Assembly (NCBI GenBank): GCA_010015655.1 | Contig: ML976749.1 | Span: forward strand, 1 to 64,000 | Direction of reading: 5' to 3' | Source: Bimuria novae-zelandiae CBS 107.79 | Taxonomy: Eukaryota > Ascomycota > Dothideomycetes > Pleosporales > Didymosphaeriaceae | Length of the DNA stretch: 64,000 nt | In this document: positions 42,858-54,778 of the stretch, one piece after another | Layout: each line of letters begins with the position of its first letter | Numbering within the stretch: position 1 is the stretch's first letter | Program-made: the position numbers and the translations under genes | The notes under the pieces: generated by a model | The model's database searches: none | The model's input: the letters and a program-made list of their open reading frames with translations, nothing else | Told to the model about the DNA's origin: nothing

Positions 42858-45800
42858 ATGGCTTCAGGCAACGCCAGTATCACTCTAATAAAAGACACTA
42901 AGAATAAGGCGCACAAACCTAATTTATATAATAGCAATCGCAGTCTCCTCAACACCTAGCTTCTATAGCTAGACCTATACTTCTTCGACATAGACAATAA
43001 CCTTAAAGACAAGAAGAAAGTTATCTTCGCAGCAACTTACATGCAAGGACTAGTTAAAGAATAAATCTATCCCTACTTAGTTAAGTACATAGATATAGAC
43101 TATAATAATAAGGACGAGGACTACATAAACAGTCACGCTAACGTAGTTAACATTATTAAGGATTACCTAAACTTTAAGAAATGCCTTAAGCAACTGTTTA
43201 GAATTGCTAATAAAATCGCTATAGCTAAACAAGCCATCTAAACCATCTAATAACAACGATCTGTAGCAGAGTATGCAGCCGAGTTTTGCAAGTACGCTAT
43301 ATAACTTAACTAGGAAGATAAATCCCTCAAGACTATGTATTAACAAGGACTTAAACGTAACATGCGCGAAGAACTCTTGCGTAGTAGTACTAGACTTAAT
43401 ACCCTTAACAAACTATACAAAGAATCTATCTAGATTAATGGAGAATAGTTCGCACTACAAGAAGAGTTTCGCAGAAACCCGAGGAATGTTAGTTTTAGAC
43501 GACAGGCACCTGTAGTCTACAGGGCGCCACTAAAAGCACCTTGACAACAGCAACGAAGCGACTCTTATGGCTACTAACCTATAGTAGGAATCTAGTTTAA
43601 TAACTTAGAGAAAGGAACAAAGAAGTTTAACGGCTTTTATAAGCCTAACTAAAAGCGCATCTTAGATAGAACCTAACATAAGGGGACTAAGACACGCAAA
43701 TGCTTTATATGTAATAAACTAGGTTATATCGCCAGGAATTATAGGTTTAATAATAAGGTTATTAGACAGCTAAACGTACTTACCGTCGACGACACAGAAG
43801 TAACTAACGAAGAATGGCAGGTAATACCCTCTATTAAGTAATCTAACATCCTAGATAAGGACTTAGAGTAATTAGACTTGCCTAACTTGCGACTCTACGA
43901 GGATGCATATAAAGGTTTAGACAAGAAAGAGATAGAGCTAGTGCCTTAATCTCCTACTCCTCACCCTAGCTAGAACAAGCCAGTTGCCAGCAAGACAACG
44001 AATGTTTTCGACTTCTTAGAACAATACCAACCACGAGAAGCAGACTTCGGTTTTACAGCAGTAGAATAACAAGACCTAGACTACAAAGCCGTATTCTATC
44101 ATGCTTATTAACCTGACTTGGTTAGTAAGACAGCACGAGAATGGGCAGATACTCGCTATAAAAACGAAGACCCTAAGAAGAAATACCCAAACAAAAGCCC
44201 GAACTACGAACCATAGTACGACCTGGACCACCGTAACCCTACGCATGAGACCATACGATAGACCCTCTGCAGAGAAGACTAATGTACTATTCATTACTAA
44301 GCTAAGGAATACAGTTATTTTCCCTGAACGTACCAACAATGTAGATAGGAGTAGTTTAACTGCCCTATCGCCTACTATAACGTTCACCTCTAAGATAAAC
44401 GCAAAACGCAATACTTTCCACACCTTAACTAAGCGCTAAACTAAGTAATATTACTACTAGTTAATAGAAAATGCGCATCTAACAAATGGCAAACATGCTT
44501 ACACCCCGATTGTAAGGAACACAAAGAGTAAAAGGGAAAGCATAGGTTCAATCGCATACTAAAAGGGACTACGACCCTTAGGATTAAAATAGTAACAAAG
44601 GAAGAAAACGGTAAAGCTCTCCTAGAAAAGAGCTAATAGTAGCCTTAGGAAAAGAAGAAGGAAGGATACCTTAATCCCGCAAAGCTACCTATAGAAAAGA
44701 TATCTTTTTTAGACCTAGGCTCAGGAGGGAAGACGCCTTTAAAGAACTAAATGCTATAAACGGTTAGGCATTAATCAAGCTACTAGTACAGCTTAAAGAA
44801 ACATGAATAAAAGCCATGCTGGACTTAGGAGCACAGGAAAGCTATGTGTTAAGAAAAGCACTTAATAGAGCAGGACTCTATAAGCGTAAGAAGGCTATGC
44901 CCTATGCTATCTATATCGCGAATGGATAACTAATGCCTGGCAAAGCAACGATTAAATACAAAGTCGAAACTACCCTCACGATCTATAGACACTAGGAATT
45001 AATTACCCTCGACATTATTAAGGAAGCTAATCACGACGTGATTTTAGGACTACCCTAGTTAAGGAAGCACAATCCCACGATTAACTAAGAAAGAAAGAAG
45101 CTATCCTTTAAGCGCTGTAACTATGCATTATAAGCAAAGCCTACGCATTAATAGAGCATAATAGTAGATAAGAGAGCTATTAACACTATAGTCTCGCGAC
45201 AGACAGTCGAAAAACGGAAAAAACCCTTGGCAGACGCTGGCAGAAACTACCAGGTTATAGAGCACAAGAAGATAGATGAAAGCACAAACCATAAAATTCC
45301 AGAATGCTACCAAGCATGGAATCATATGTTCACCGAGAGAGAGGGAAAAGCAAACCTTCCAGAACATCAGCCCTGGGATCTAGCGATAGACCTAGTAGAA
45401 GGGAAAACGCCACCCTTTGGACTACTATACGGCAAGACTGGAAAAGAACTCTAACAAGAAAAAGAATTTATCGAGACAAATCTCGCGAAAGGATATATAC
45501 GACCATCGAAGTCACTAGTAGCTAGCCCTTTTATGTTTATTATAAAGAAAGACGGCACACCACGACTATGTGTTAACTATTAGAAGATTAATAACATAAC
45601 GATTAAAAATCGATACCCACTACTAAATATCTTAGAATTAAGAGACCGACTCTCAAGAGCTAAACGTTTTACACTAATAGATTTACAAGATAGATACTAC
45701 CTTATACGAATTAAAAAAGGTGACGAGTGGAAGATAGCGTTTAGGTCACGCTATAGACTATTCGAATATATAGTTATACCTTTTAGACTTACTAACGCAC

Positions 45801-48106
45801 CGGCGAATTTCTAAGCGCTAGTTAACTTTATACTTTATAACTATTTAGACATATTCGTTATCGTATACATGGACGATATACTCGTTTACTCTGAGAACGA
45901 TTTAGATTATGTTCCGCATGTATAAATAGTGTTAACCGCATTAGATAAAGCATACTTTAGGATTAAACTAAAGAAGTGCAAGTAGTACGTAACATGACTT
46001 AAATTCCTAAGACACGTTATTAGCACAGAAGGAATTAAAGTCGTACCTAACAAGATTAAATGTATTAAGAACTAGCTAATACTAAAGACGGCAAAAAACA
46101 TCTAAGAATTTTTAGAATTCTGTGGATTTAATTAACAATTTATTAAGGATTACGCAAAGATCACGATACTACTTATAAACCTTATAAAAAAAGACACACT
46201 ATTTGCATAGACTGTAGAATGTAGAATATTGTTCTAACTCTTAAAGACTGCATGCATTATGCCACCAGTACTTATCTACTTTAGGGATGGAAAACCACTA
46301 CGAATCGAAACAGACGCAAGTGACCTCGCGATAGGCGCCTGCGCGAAGCAAGAGAAAGATGGCAAATAGCACCCTATTATATACTACTTATGCAAATTTA
46401 CTAACACGGAAGCACGATATGACGTACACGACAAAGAACTATACGTAATTGTTAAAATATTGAAGCACTGGAGAATCTACGCTCTTAGCTATTCTACACT
46501 TAAGATCTTCACAGATTATAAGAACCTTACACGCTTCACGACCACGAAAGAACTTACGCTAAGGCAGGCAAGATAGTTAGAAACGCTTAGACAATACAAA
46601 TTCAAGATTGTATATACACCTAGCAAAGAAAACGGATAAGCAGACGCACTCAGCCGACGACACGACCTTATAGGAGATAAAGTAAAAACCTACTCCGCAA
46701 TACTAAAATAAAAACCTAATGGTTCTTTAGAACCTATAGCAGAACTTAATCAACTCCTTATACTCACACGAGAAGTACCCAAGGAACAACAGACAGAGGT
46801 TATACGACAATACCATGATAACCCAGTATACAAACACCCAGGCATCAAGAAAACGATAGAACTTATCTAACAGAATTATATATTCTAAGGAATTAAGGAA
46901 GCAGTAATAACGTACATACGCAAGTGCGTAGACTGCCAGCGAAATAAGTATGCCACTTATCTTAAGTACGGCGAGATGCAGGCAATTCAGATTCTAATAG
47001 CACTATAGGAAGATATCGTAATAGACTTTGTAACTAGACTACCTAAGTCAAGAGACCCAGCAACAGGAATAAGCTACAACTCGATATTAGTAATTATATG
47101 TAGATTCACCAAATACGTAGAACTATTACCATGTTAAAAGATAACTACGGCTAAGGAACTCGCGTTTCTTATCCTAGATTAACTTATACGACACCATAGC
47201 ATTCTAAAGATAATTATCAGCGATAGAGACAAGCTCTTCACATTAAACTACTAGACAACCCTTATGGCACTTATTAGAATAAAACGGAAGTTATCGACAG
47301 CCTATCATCCGCAAACGGACAGACAGACAGAACGTACGAATTAAACAATTGAAACGTACCTACGCATCTATTGCAACAACCAGAAGAATAACTAGATTTT
47401 ATTACTACCTATAGCACAATTAGCATATAATAACAAGGTATTAGCAGCAACAGGACACACACTATTTTATATAAACCACGGAAGACACCTACATCTCTTT
47501 AATTAAGTATTTCCTACAACGATTAAGACGGAAGAAGCCATCAACATGGCAGAAAACATAAAGAAAATACACGAACAACTCCGAAAAAACCTCGAGAAAG
47601 CTCAACAGCAAAGCATTTCCTACACCAACAAGAAACGAAAAACGGCACCTCAGCTAAAGAAGGGGGATAAAGCATATCTACTTACGAAAAATCTTCGAAC
47701 CCAGAAGAAAAAGCACAAGAAACTAGATCATGTTAAGGTTAGGCTATTTTTTATTTTGGAACAAATATCACCGGTCAATTACTAATTGGAACTACCACTA
47801 GACGTAAAGATACACCCGGTATTCCATGTCGATTAATTAGAACCTATAGACCTAGAAACACCAGTCGAAACCACCTTCTATCACCAGCCGGAGGAAGAAA
47901 CCGAATTCGAAGTTAAAAAGATACTACGACACACAGATTAGCCACGAATCTACTTAATTAAGTGGAAAGGATATCCACACTTAGAAAACACATAGGAACT
48001 AGAAGCAAACCTTAACAACTATCGCCAAATGTTGGCGCAATACCATAATCAGACCACGAGAAGGAACCAGAGACGACCGGAGGAGGACCAGACAGGAACT
48101 CATTAA
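42858..48106 (+). pseudogene. Gypsy gag-pol polyprotein, RIP-destroyed
   Basis: Gag-like start MASGNASITLIKD (42858). A zinc knuckle near 43700 reads CFICNKLGYIARNY, with two metal ligands changed to Tyr. A protease-like segment follows (MLDLGAQESYV, near 44818). The reverse transcriptase region is at about 45530-46050, with YMDDILVYS at about 45868. RNase H (RIETDASDLAIGACAK) is near 46310 and the integrase zinc finger and core are at about 46800-47340 (CVDCQRNK, HPQTDGQTERT). A C-terminal chromodomain (IYLIKWKGYPHLENT) near 47955 marks it as a chromovirus. Domain order PR-RT-RH-INT-chromodomain is normal. Scores of TAG/TAA stops make it non-coding; the description is of the damaged copy only. 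Confidence 0.88.
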
Positions 48107-48224
48107 AAAGAAGATCCATGGATGGATCAAGAGGGGGATTGTTGGCCTGTGACCAGCCCGGATCAGCGATAAAACCGATGTCTTGGAACCGAACAGCCGC
48201 ACTTAAGCTATTAGCCTCTTAACT

Positions 48225-48608
48225 CTAATAAGCCTTTGCTATCGCTAGATTACGACGAGCAAATTCTTGTTCGCGACTCTTAATCTTTAATAATTCGCGT
48301 TTACGCCGCGTAACTTCTTCCTTAGCACGAGCTAACTCTAAACGCTTCTTACGCTTCTCCTGCTCTACCCTCTCCCACTCTTCCTCGGGAACATACAATT
48401 CACACTCAGCATGCGCAGCGATACAGCCAGCGCAACGACCGGATGCGGTATCTACGAAACATCGCAAATTCTTCTTTATACACCTTTCACAACAGAACAC
48501 CATCTCCTTTGACGACTCGCGAATACGAATAGCACGATCGTGTCGCTCTTGGGTCGAAGTCTTCTTGCGAGGCGCGCGCGCTTTGCGGGGCTTAGGATCC
48601 CTAGGCAT
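48225..48608 (-). CDS. Intact antisense ORF with Zn(II)2Cys6 cluster and coiled coil, inside the gypsy element
   Basis: An open frame of 127 codons starts MPRDPKPRKARAPRKKT (48608) and ends at 48225. It lies between the polyprotein stop and the 3' LTR, antisense to gag-pol. The basic N-terminus is followed by Cys residues spaced C-x2-C-x6-C-x8-C-x2-C-x6-C (about residues 42-70). That is the exact pattern of fungal zinc-cluster DNA-binding domains. A Glu/Lys/Arg-rich helical segment (VEQEKRKKRLELARAKEEV) suitable for a coiled coil follows. The frame can be extended upstream into the LTR, but the Met at 48608 fits best. It has no stop, although the sense polyprotein has dozens. An antisense transcript from the 3' LTR would be needed. 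Domain call is by motif only. Confidence 0.65.
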   Translation of the reverse strand: MPRDPKPRKARAPRKKTSTQERHDRAIRIRESSKEMVFCCERCIKKNLRCFVDTASGRCAGCIAAHAECELYVPEEEWERVEQEKRKKRLELARAKEEVTRRKRELLKIKSREQEFARRNLAIAKAY

Positions 48609-48739
48609 GGTCAGGAAGGCATTAAGGCCAGAACGCGAAAACAGCGACTCACGCGAATATTTATATGCGACGACCATATCTGCAGCCAGGGGGCGCGGAA
48701 CGAGGATACCGAGGACGCTATCTGAAAGAGGGGAGGTGA

Positions 48740-49187
48740 TGTTAGGATCTGAACATGTACGAGACGCGGAGGGCCAACGGGTCCTCAGCAAGGGTAACAC
48801 TCGGCGGGGCTGTTCAGTCGGGGTCACGTGACATGCCATCCCGCTAAGCAAAACCATCCCGGATGGTGTAACTATCCCGGATGGCGAGACCGTCCCGGAT
48901 GGTGAAACCATCCCAGATGGCAGGAAGGTAAGGGATGGCAGGATTCACGTAGTATATAGAAAGCTCAAATATCTCTCCTAGATATTTGTGTTCAACCTGT
49001 TTATTAATCTATCGTTTGGATTTAACTTAGGCAATCGTCGATTTAATTATAACTCTTACGCCCTCTTAATACTAACAACCCTATTAACTAGCTTAAGTAG
49101 TTAATACCCCTTCCTTACCTAATAAGTACTCCTGCCCGAGAACCAACCCTAACTACTTACGGACTAGCTACCCGGAAGGACTTAACA
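48740..49187 (+). repeat. Gypsy 3' LTR
   Basis: 448 bp, near-identical to the 5' LTR; differences are mainly transitions. Same CCATCCCGGATGG block (about 48852-48922). Confidence 0.95.
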
Positions 49188-49407
49188 CCGCCTTAAAGTC
49201 GCGCAGCGGCCGAATAATCAGAACACTAAGGAGATATTAATAATCTAAGTAGCTAGTAATTATCTATAGGCCTCAGAGACCTTAACTCTAGAAAATCTCG
49301 TGATAATATTAATTGTGGGTGGCTCAGTAGCCTCATGTTGCTGGCCGAGCGATCATGTTGGGGTGGCGCGTTCGGTGACGCGGCGCGCCAACTGCCAAGC
49401 TACGGTA

Positions 49408-51007
49408 GAGTCGGATGAAAAATGGCGTCATGCAGCCATGTGACTAGCGGCGGCTGACGGCCAGCAACAACCACGACTGGCGACCGCTACCTATATTCGA
49501 GCGTGTGACACGGACGGGACGGTAGGATAGGTCTCTGAGAGAACTTTCTCCACAATCGACTCTGGCCGTCTTCCTTGTACCTATCCGAAGGCATCTGGAT
49601 GCGATTTAGTACACATTGGTGCAGCGGGCGCCCTTGTGCTTATCAGGTCAGTATACTCCTTCCCCAAGTACACAACCTGATTGTCAAACTCATGCGGGCC
49701 TTGTACAATGATCTATTCAACCTTTGACTTGATTCTTTGGCGCTTAGTTTTGTGAGCAGTACTTGAGAGCTCCGTCATGCTATGCCAAGATACCCCTTTA
49801 GCTGGAGAGCACGTCCACAGAACGAATTTGGTGCGACCGTTCCAAAGGGGCATCCGTAACAGTCGCGCAAACAATCGTGGACATCTCGCGCAGTCACCAG
49901 GGATTCCGGACACTCAAGTGGACACAATCTCCCGTGTGCAATCATCTAATCAAGCATGAACCTTACAACACATCTACAAAAGACACTTTCTTTACCAATA
50001 ACAAGATATAGCCGAGGACTCTGATGACCTAAGAGAATCTTGCACGAAGCTAAATTGTTCCTAGGTCATGAGGCATGACTCATACCCAAAAAGTTCAACG
50101 CTCCGCCGATGAACCACAATAAACAGTGAGTTGAAAGGCTTTCTTGTGACATTGCTAACATGTGTTGGTGGAATGAAAAATGCTATAAATCATGTCCGGG
50201 AGACGCTGTCCCCGCCAGCTCGCAGTCTCGTGAAGTCGAGCCTCTATGAACAGGCCTCTAACCTGCGTCAACCCCGAAAATGCACTTAACAGGTCCAAAA
50301 AAAAGTTGGAAAACCCGCACTTGAACTTGCTGGCGTATAGCGTACATCGGGTGTAGACCTTCCCACCGGAGACTATGGTGAGCTAGCGTGATGCGAAGTC
50401 CGAAACAGAGCACGAACTCCGGCCATACCTGTGGTAGACTTACGGAACAAACCAATCGTCCCTTTTCCTTCCTCTTGGAAATGGTGCGCTGTATACCATT
50501 GCTGTGGATTCCCTACGATATTTACGATTGTGCATTGCTCGGGCGTTTTACTGTATTCGGTGGCCGTTGCAACCTTCTCTCGTCGCATATCTAAAGTTCC
50601 CCTTCGGATAGATCCCGGTTATATACAGCCTCGAAACATGAGGCCTTCCCGTAGACTGCTTGCGTATAGCTAACCTAAAACAGACATATACTATGTTATT
50701 AGATTAGGCCGCTATCACTGTCATACGTATATTAGGTATGTAACAGGATGCACCGCAGCATGGTCATCGTTTTCATCACATTCGTTCCTTTACTTAATCT
50801 TCTCCAGAGCTGGCTCTTGCATTCGTGCGCGTTGTTGATATCGCGTTAGTGCGTCGCATGAATTTTGGTGTCCTTCGTACCTTCCTCAAGCCACGGCATA
50901 AAGCTTAGTGCGTCGCAAACGCCCTGTTCTATTCATCTACATCAACCCTTTGGATCCCGATTCAATTGGCCCTCCAATCTATCGAGACGTACACATAACA
51001 CCTCGCA
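49408..51007. other. Intergenic between TE island and tyrosinase
   Basis: No gene recognised in 1.6 kb. Composition returns to normal. Short frames have no domain support. The tyrosinase promoter is probably the last 300-400 bases. Confidence 0.4.
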
Positions 51008-52418
51008 ATGGTGCTCTTGTCGACTTTCATTGGCGTCTTCCTTGCCATTGCTACGGCATCTTCCGCAGCTCCTACAGGTGCTTGTCCCGCACCGAAGCCA
51101 TCACCAAATCAGGACCCTGGTTATGGAACACCAAGCAAGAACCAGACCGGAATTCCCAAGCCCAAAGACTTCGCTGCTTTTGAGGAGAAATATCGGGCAG
51201 GCATTCGCGCGTCCTTGCCGTCAGGCAACTGCACGATTAATAATATTGGCAGACGACGGTCATGGTAGGTTGAGCTGTAAGAGAGTAGTGGCAGTGGATA
51301 GGGCGAAGAACCTGAAATTGTAGCTGACATGATGAAAGGGACGAGATCGACATTGCGACACGCCTTGATTACATTCGTGCTGTGAAGTGCTTAGCTGCGA
51401 AGCCGGCTCTGACCGACAAGAGTCTTGCACCGGGGGCTGTGAACCGACTCGATGACTTCACGTATATTCACATTAACCAGACTAATATCATCCATGGCAC
51501 AGTAAGCTGTCCCGCTGTCGAAACTTCGACTGTCCTGAAGATTCCAAGGTTAACACCGTTTAGGGCTATCTCCTTCCGTGGCATCGCATATTCCTCTGGC
51601 AGTTCGAAGAAGCAATGCGAAATGAATGCGGATACAAAAATTTTCTCCCCTACTGGGATAATGCGCGCTTCAGTGAAGACCCCTTAGCATCTGCTGTTTG
51701 GTCCGGCTCAGATACTGGCTTTGGTGCGAACGGAATCGATCTTCATCTCGAAGCTAAAACAGTTATCTTCCCTGGCCTCGCAAAGCCTTTCAGTATACAT
51801 ATGCGTAAGTATATGCGTGCTAAATTTGAAGCATGATGATTCTCTGACATTTCAACAGCCGGGGGAACAGGAGGTGGCTGTATCACCAACGGACCTTTTA
51901 CCGACTTTACCATCAGCCTCGGCCCAGTCGCCAAGACGTTCATCGACAAGAACAACACATACGGCTATGAGTCTAACCCGCGCTGTCTATCTCGCAATTT
52001 CGACCCCGCCTCCAGCAAAGGTGTGCTTACTTGGGCAAACGCGACAGCCATCGTCACAACGCCCAACATCGCAGCGCTACGAGGCACAATTGAGGGGCTA
52101 TGGCACAAGAATTCGCACACGTACATTGGTGGCGAGGGCGCAGATCCGTTCAGCACGACCAACGATCCTGCTTTCTACCTTTTACACGCGCAGATCGACC
52201 GTTTGTGGGGGATTTGGCAGGGTCAGAACTTGCAAGACCGCGAGTATGCGATCGACGGTAATCGAACGTTCCTGGGCATTCCGCTGGATTACGCGCCGGA
52301 TGTCCCACCGAGCTTGGCAACGATTGAGGACGAGATGGACATGGGTCTTGGATTCAAGCCAAAGACCAAAAAAGGCATGCCGATGACGAAGGGAGGCTTA
52401 TGCTACATTTACGAGTAA
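51008..52418 (+). CDS. Secreted tyrosinase (type 3 copper oxidase)
   Basis: Exons 51008-51264, 51339-51501, 51564-51804 and 51859-52418 give 406 aa. The signal peptide is MVLLSTFIGVFLAIATASSA. The CuA site has His130, His138 and His147 (YIHINQ, IIHGTG, LPWHRIFLW). The CuB site has His303, His307 and His330 (LWHKNSH, FYLLHAQIDRLW). The Asn/Gly-rich segment GGTGGGCITNGPF comes after the third intron. It oxidises phenols to quinones and is often linked to pigment or secondary metabolism. It ends convergently with the EGF/propeller gene 185 bases on. The copper-uptake cluster in the same window is 45 kb away and needs no special link. Confidence 0.92.
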
Positions 52419-52602
52419 GCAAGATTTGGACTGGAGTATTGTGTCTTGTCGGATATTTTGATCATGCATGCATTGGCGTTTACAGAGGTTGCATTTAGAG
52501 CGTCAGTCGGCATCTTCGTGCCTTTGGGTTGTGCCTAGCCTTGCACAACACTTTCATCTGAATAATGATAGTTGTTGATCTAGGACCTTGAGTACAGATT
52601 GT

Positions 52603-53798
52603 TTAAAATCCAAGCCTTTTCTCATACTCATGCCATCTGTCTCCAATTGGCTGCACCAGCGTGAAACTGGTTTTGGAATTCAACGCTTGAACCCCACTCA
52701 CCAGGTACAAGGGCGTCAGATCCTCGTCAAAGAAGATTTTCGACCGCTCTCTTCGGTTAAAAGTCTCCACTGCACCATCGGTAAATGTGACAGTCGAGTT
52801 GAACGCTTCTTGCACCTTGAAATGCCACCCTTCTGCTAAATTTCTCGAGAACATGTGTGCTCCTGTGCGCGGATACTTCCGGCCATCGTGTTCTACAATA
52901 TCGATCATCCAGTGCGCCAAGGCATGCCAGTTTCCGCGCTTGTCTCGCCAGATGAATGGATCTTCGGTCCACGTTGGGCTGTAGTCCGTCGTGTTCCACG
53001 GCACGGGTGAGTTGATGCGCGTATAATTGCCGTCCCATTGTGGCGCTGCGTAGATTTTCAAATCTTCGGCTGCAAGAGTAATTTGGGATGTCTTGTTCCT
53101 CTCCTCGTACAGCGGCCATGGTGCAGGGTTTGTCCCGTTGATAGCCACGCGGAACGGTGTCCATGGACCACGGATGGACGAGGCAGAGGAAACTGATATT
53201 ACGGCCGGGAACTGTGACCTAGAGAGACTATGAGCTGTGACACCTCAAGGAATCAGAAGAAGTACCCTGAAATCGATTTACAACTTGTGGGATCTGCTAT
53301 GTCCGCTCCAATCGCCCAGAGAAGATATTTATCATCCGCCGGACTCCACACCACATCCGCATTGTGGCGAAAGCTACTCGTTGTATTCTGCGCCCATACA
53401 TACGGTCCTTGGGGCCCGTTTCTGGATTCCGCTCGTGCAATGAAACTTGTTGGTCGCCAGCCGCTTAGTCCACAACCATTCCTGAATTGATCGACAAGAA
53501 GATGGAATAGTCGAGGGTCTTCTCTGTCTTGTACAATACGGCCACCCCAAGAGGAGTTCCCATAGCTGCCCAGGTAGCTAGGATCAGTGTAGTTGGTGTG
53601 GTTGTAGCCAGTCCAACGGGCTGCGGGCACAAGGTCAAGGCGGCCGCAGTCAGATCCGATCCAGCCAGGGCCGCAGTGACAGGTAGAGTTTGAACTGCAA
53701 ATCCCATTGAGGCTGCAGTCTTCTTCAGTTGTGCATGCCAAGATTAATGTTACCAATGATAGCAACGTTAGAATGGGGCGAAGGCGACGAGAGAACAT
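52603..53798 (-). CDS. Secreted EGF-like plus GH43-type beta-propeller-like protein
   Basis: Exons 53798-53266 and 53218-52603 with a 47-nt intron give 382 aa. Signal peptide MFSRRLRPILTLLSLVTLILA. Next is an EGF-like module at about residues 22-51 (CTTEEDCSLNGICS, then CHCGPGWIGSDCG). The rest has features of five-bladed propeller enzymes: SWGGRIVQDRED, NADVVWSPADDKYLLW, APQWDGNYT, and TEDPFIWRDKRGNWHALAH, where an Asp-Pro-Phe follows an acidic residue as in GH43-like folds. Many N-glycosylation sites. Activity cannot be deduced; a carbohydrate-binding or hydrolytic role is inference. Confidence 0.75.
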
Positions 53799-54778
53799 TG
53801 TAGCGGGTGCAAAACAAGTTCAAGGTACTCAAATGCCCAATTGCTGATCCTCGCCGCTATTCATATATCAACAGCTGATGCTGATCACGAAGTGCGTTGC
53901 ATATATGTCCCGAGTTGCTCGCTTTTGAATTGGGGCTCTTCCACCAACCAGCTTGCTTGGTCTGCACTAGGTACGCTGCATTCGGAAATGCGTCCATGGT
54001 TTTAGCCGCACAGCGCGGGGAAGTGTAAATCTTTGAGGTGGATCGCTGTTCTGGGTCACGAATAATACCTATTGAAAGCTTCGTTGTTGTGCCTCGTGTT
54101 TCTGAGAACAAAGGTACTGAAGTGCCCAAGTGCTGGCCTGGGTTCTCCCGTGGTCATCCCCGTCGGAGTAGTGGCAAGTAATTGTTAGATCTTTCGAAGA
54201 TGGAGTCTCCCAGTGTAGGAGACCTTATAGATGACCGTAGGATGGACATTCTGCGTGCAACGTTGCGGTGGTGTTCTCCAATAAGTGGTATCGAACAGGA
54301 TTTTCTTCAGGGAGGACTGCGCTACGCTAGTAAAAAGGGGATTAGTGCATATAAACCGCGCTAAAGGACTGATTGGCTATTACGCGAGGACTCTTGGCGC
54401 CCACCGCCCATTTTCGAACTTGATCGTTCTCGCTCACGAACTTTCTCATCGACAACCCCACCGACGACAACCGATTGCACCCAGAAGGCACGACATTAGG
54501 TACGTTCAAAGTCGCCGAACATGCGACTGCCCGCGTTTTCGATACCTGGAAACATTCGATTGTCCGCTCAACGCCGACTCGACCGCCGCGCAACCGTGCA
54601 GAGACCTTTCGAAATGAACATCACGAGTTCCGACAATCTCTTTGCGATGCATGGCGGCGGAGAGTTAGAAGGCGCACGGCAAAAGAATATTTCTAGGCCG
54701 AGCCGTATCACGCCGTAGCGACTTTGAGCGCAGTGCTGACTCTTTCTTCGTGTAGCCCCCTTCTGAACAACTACAATC
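53799..54778. other. Intergenic, includes eS8 promoter
   Basis: No gene recognised. The ~300 bases before 54779 should drive the ribosomal protein gene. Remaining frames are short and unsupported. Confidence 0.4.

Larger units (their letters stand above)
42363..49187 (+). mobile_element. Full-length Ty3/gypsy chromovirus retrotransposon
   Basis: Two 448-bp LTRs (42363-42810 and 48740-49187) start TGTTAGGATCTGAAC and end CTTAACA. The target duplication CCGCC lies at 42358-42362 and 49188-49192. A polypurine tract (GAAAGAGGGGAGGTGA) ends directly at the 3' LTR. Total 6825 bp. The LTRs are nearly identical, so it is younger than its host pogo element, yet the polyprotein is full of RIP stops. 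Confidence 0.95.
40450..49405 (+). mobile_element. Pogo-like element 4, split by a gypsy retrotransposon
   Basis: The inverted repeats start CCGTAGCTTGGCAGTTGGCG at 40450 and end at 49405, with ~50 bp nearly identical. TA flanks are at 40448-40449 and 49406-49407. Removing the gypsy element and one target copy leaves about 2.13 kb, the same size as elements 1 and 2. Confidence 0.9.

Noticed and set aside
51721..52386. 221-codon plus-strand frame overlapping tyrosinase exon 4
   Set aside because: Wrong frame; copper ligands and splice sites support the other frame.
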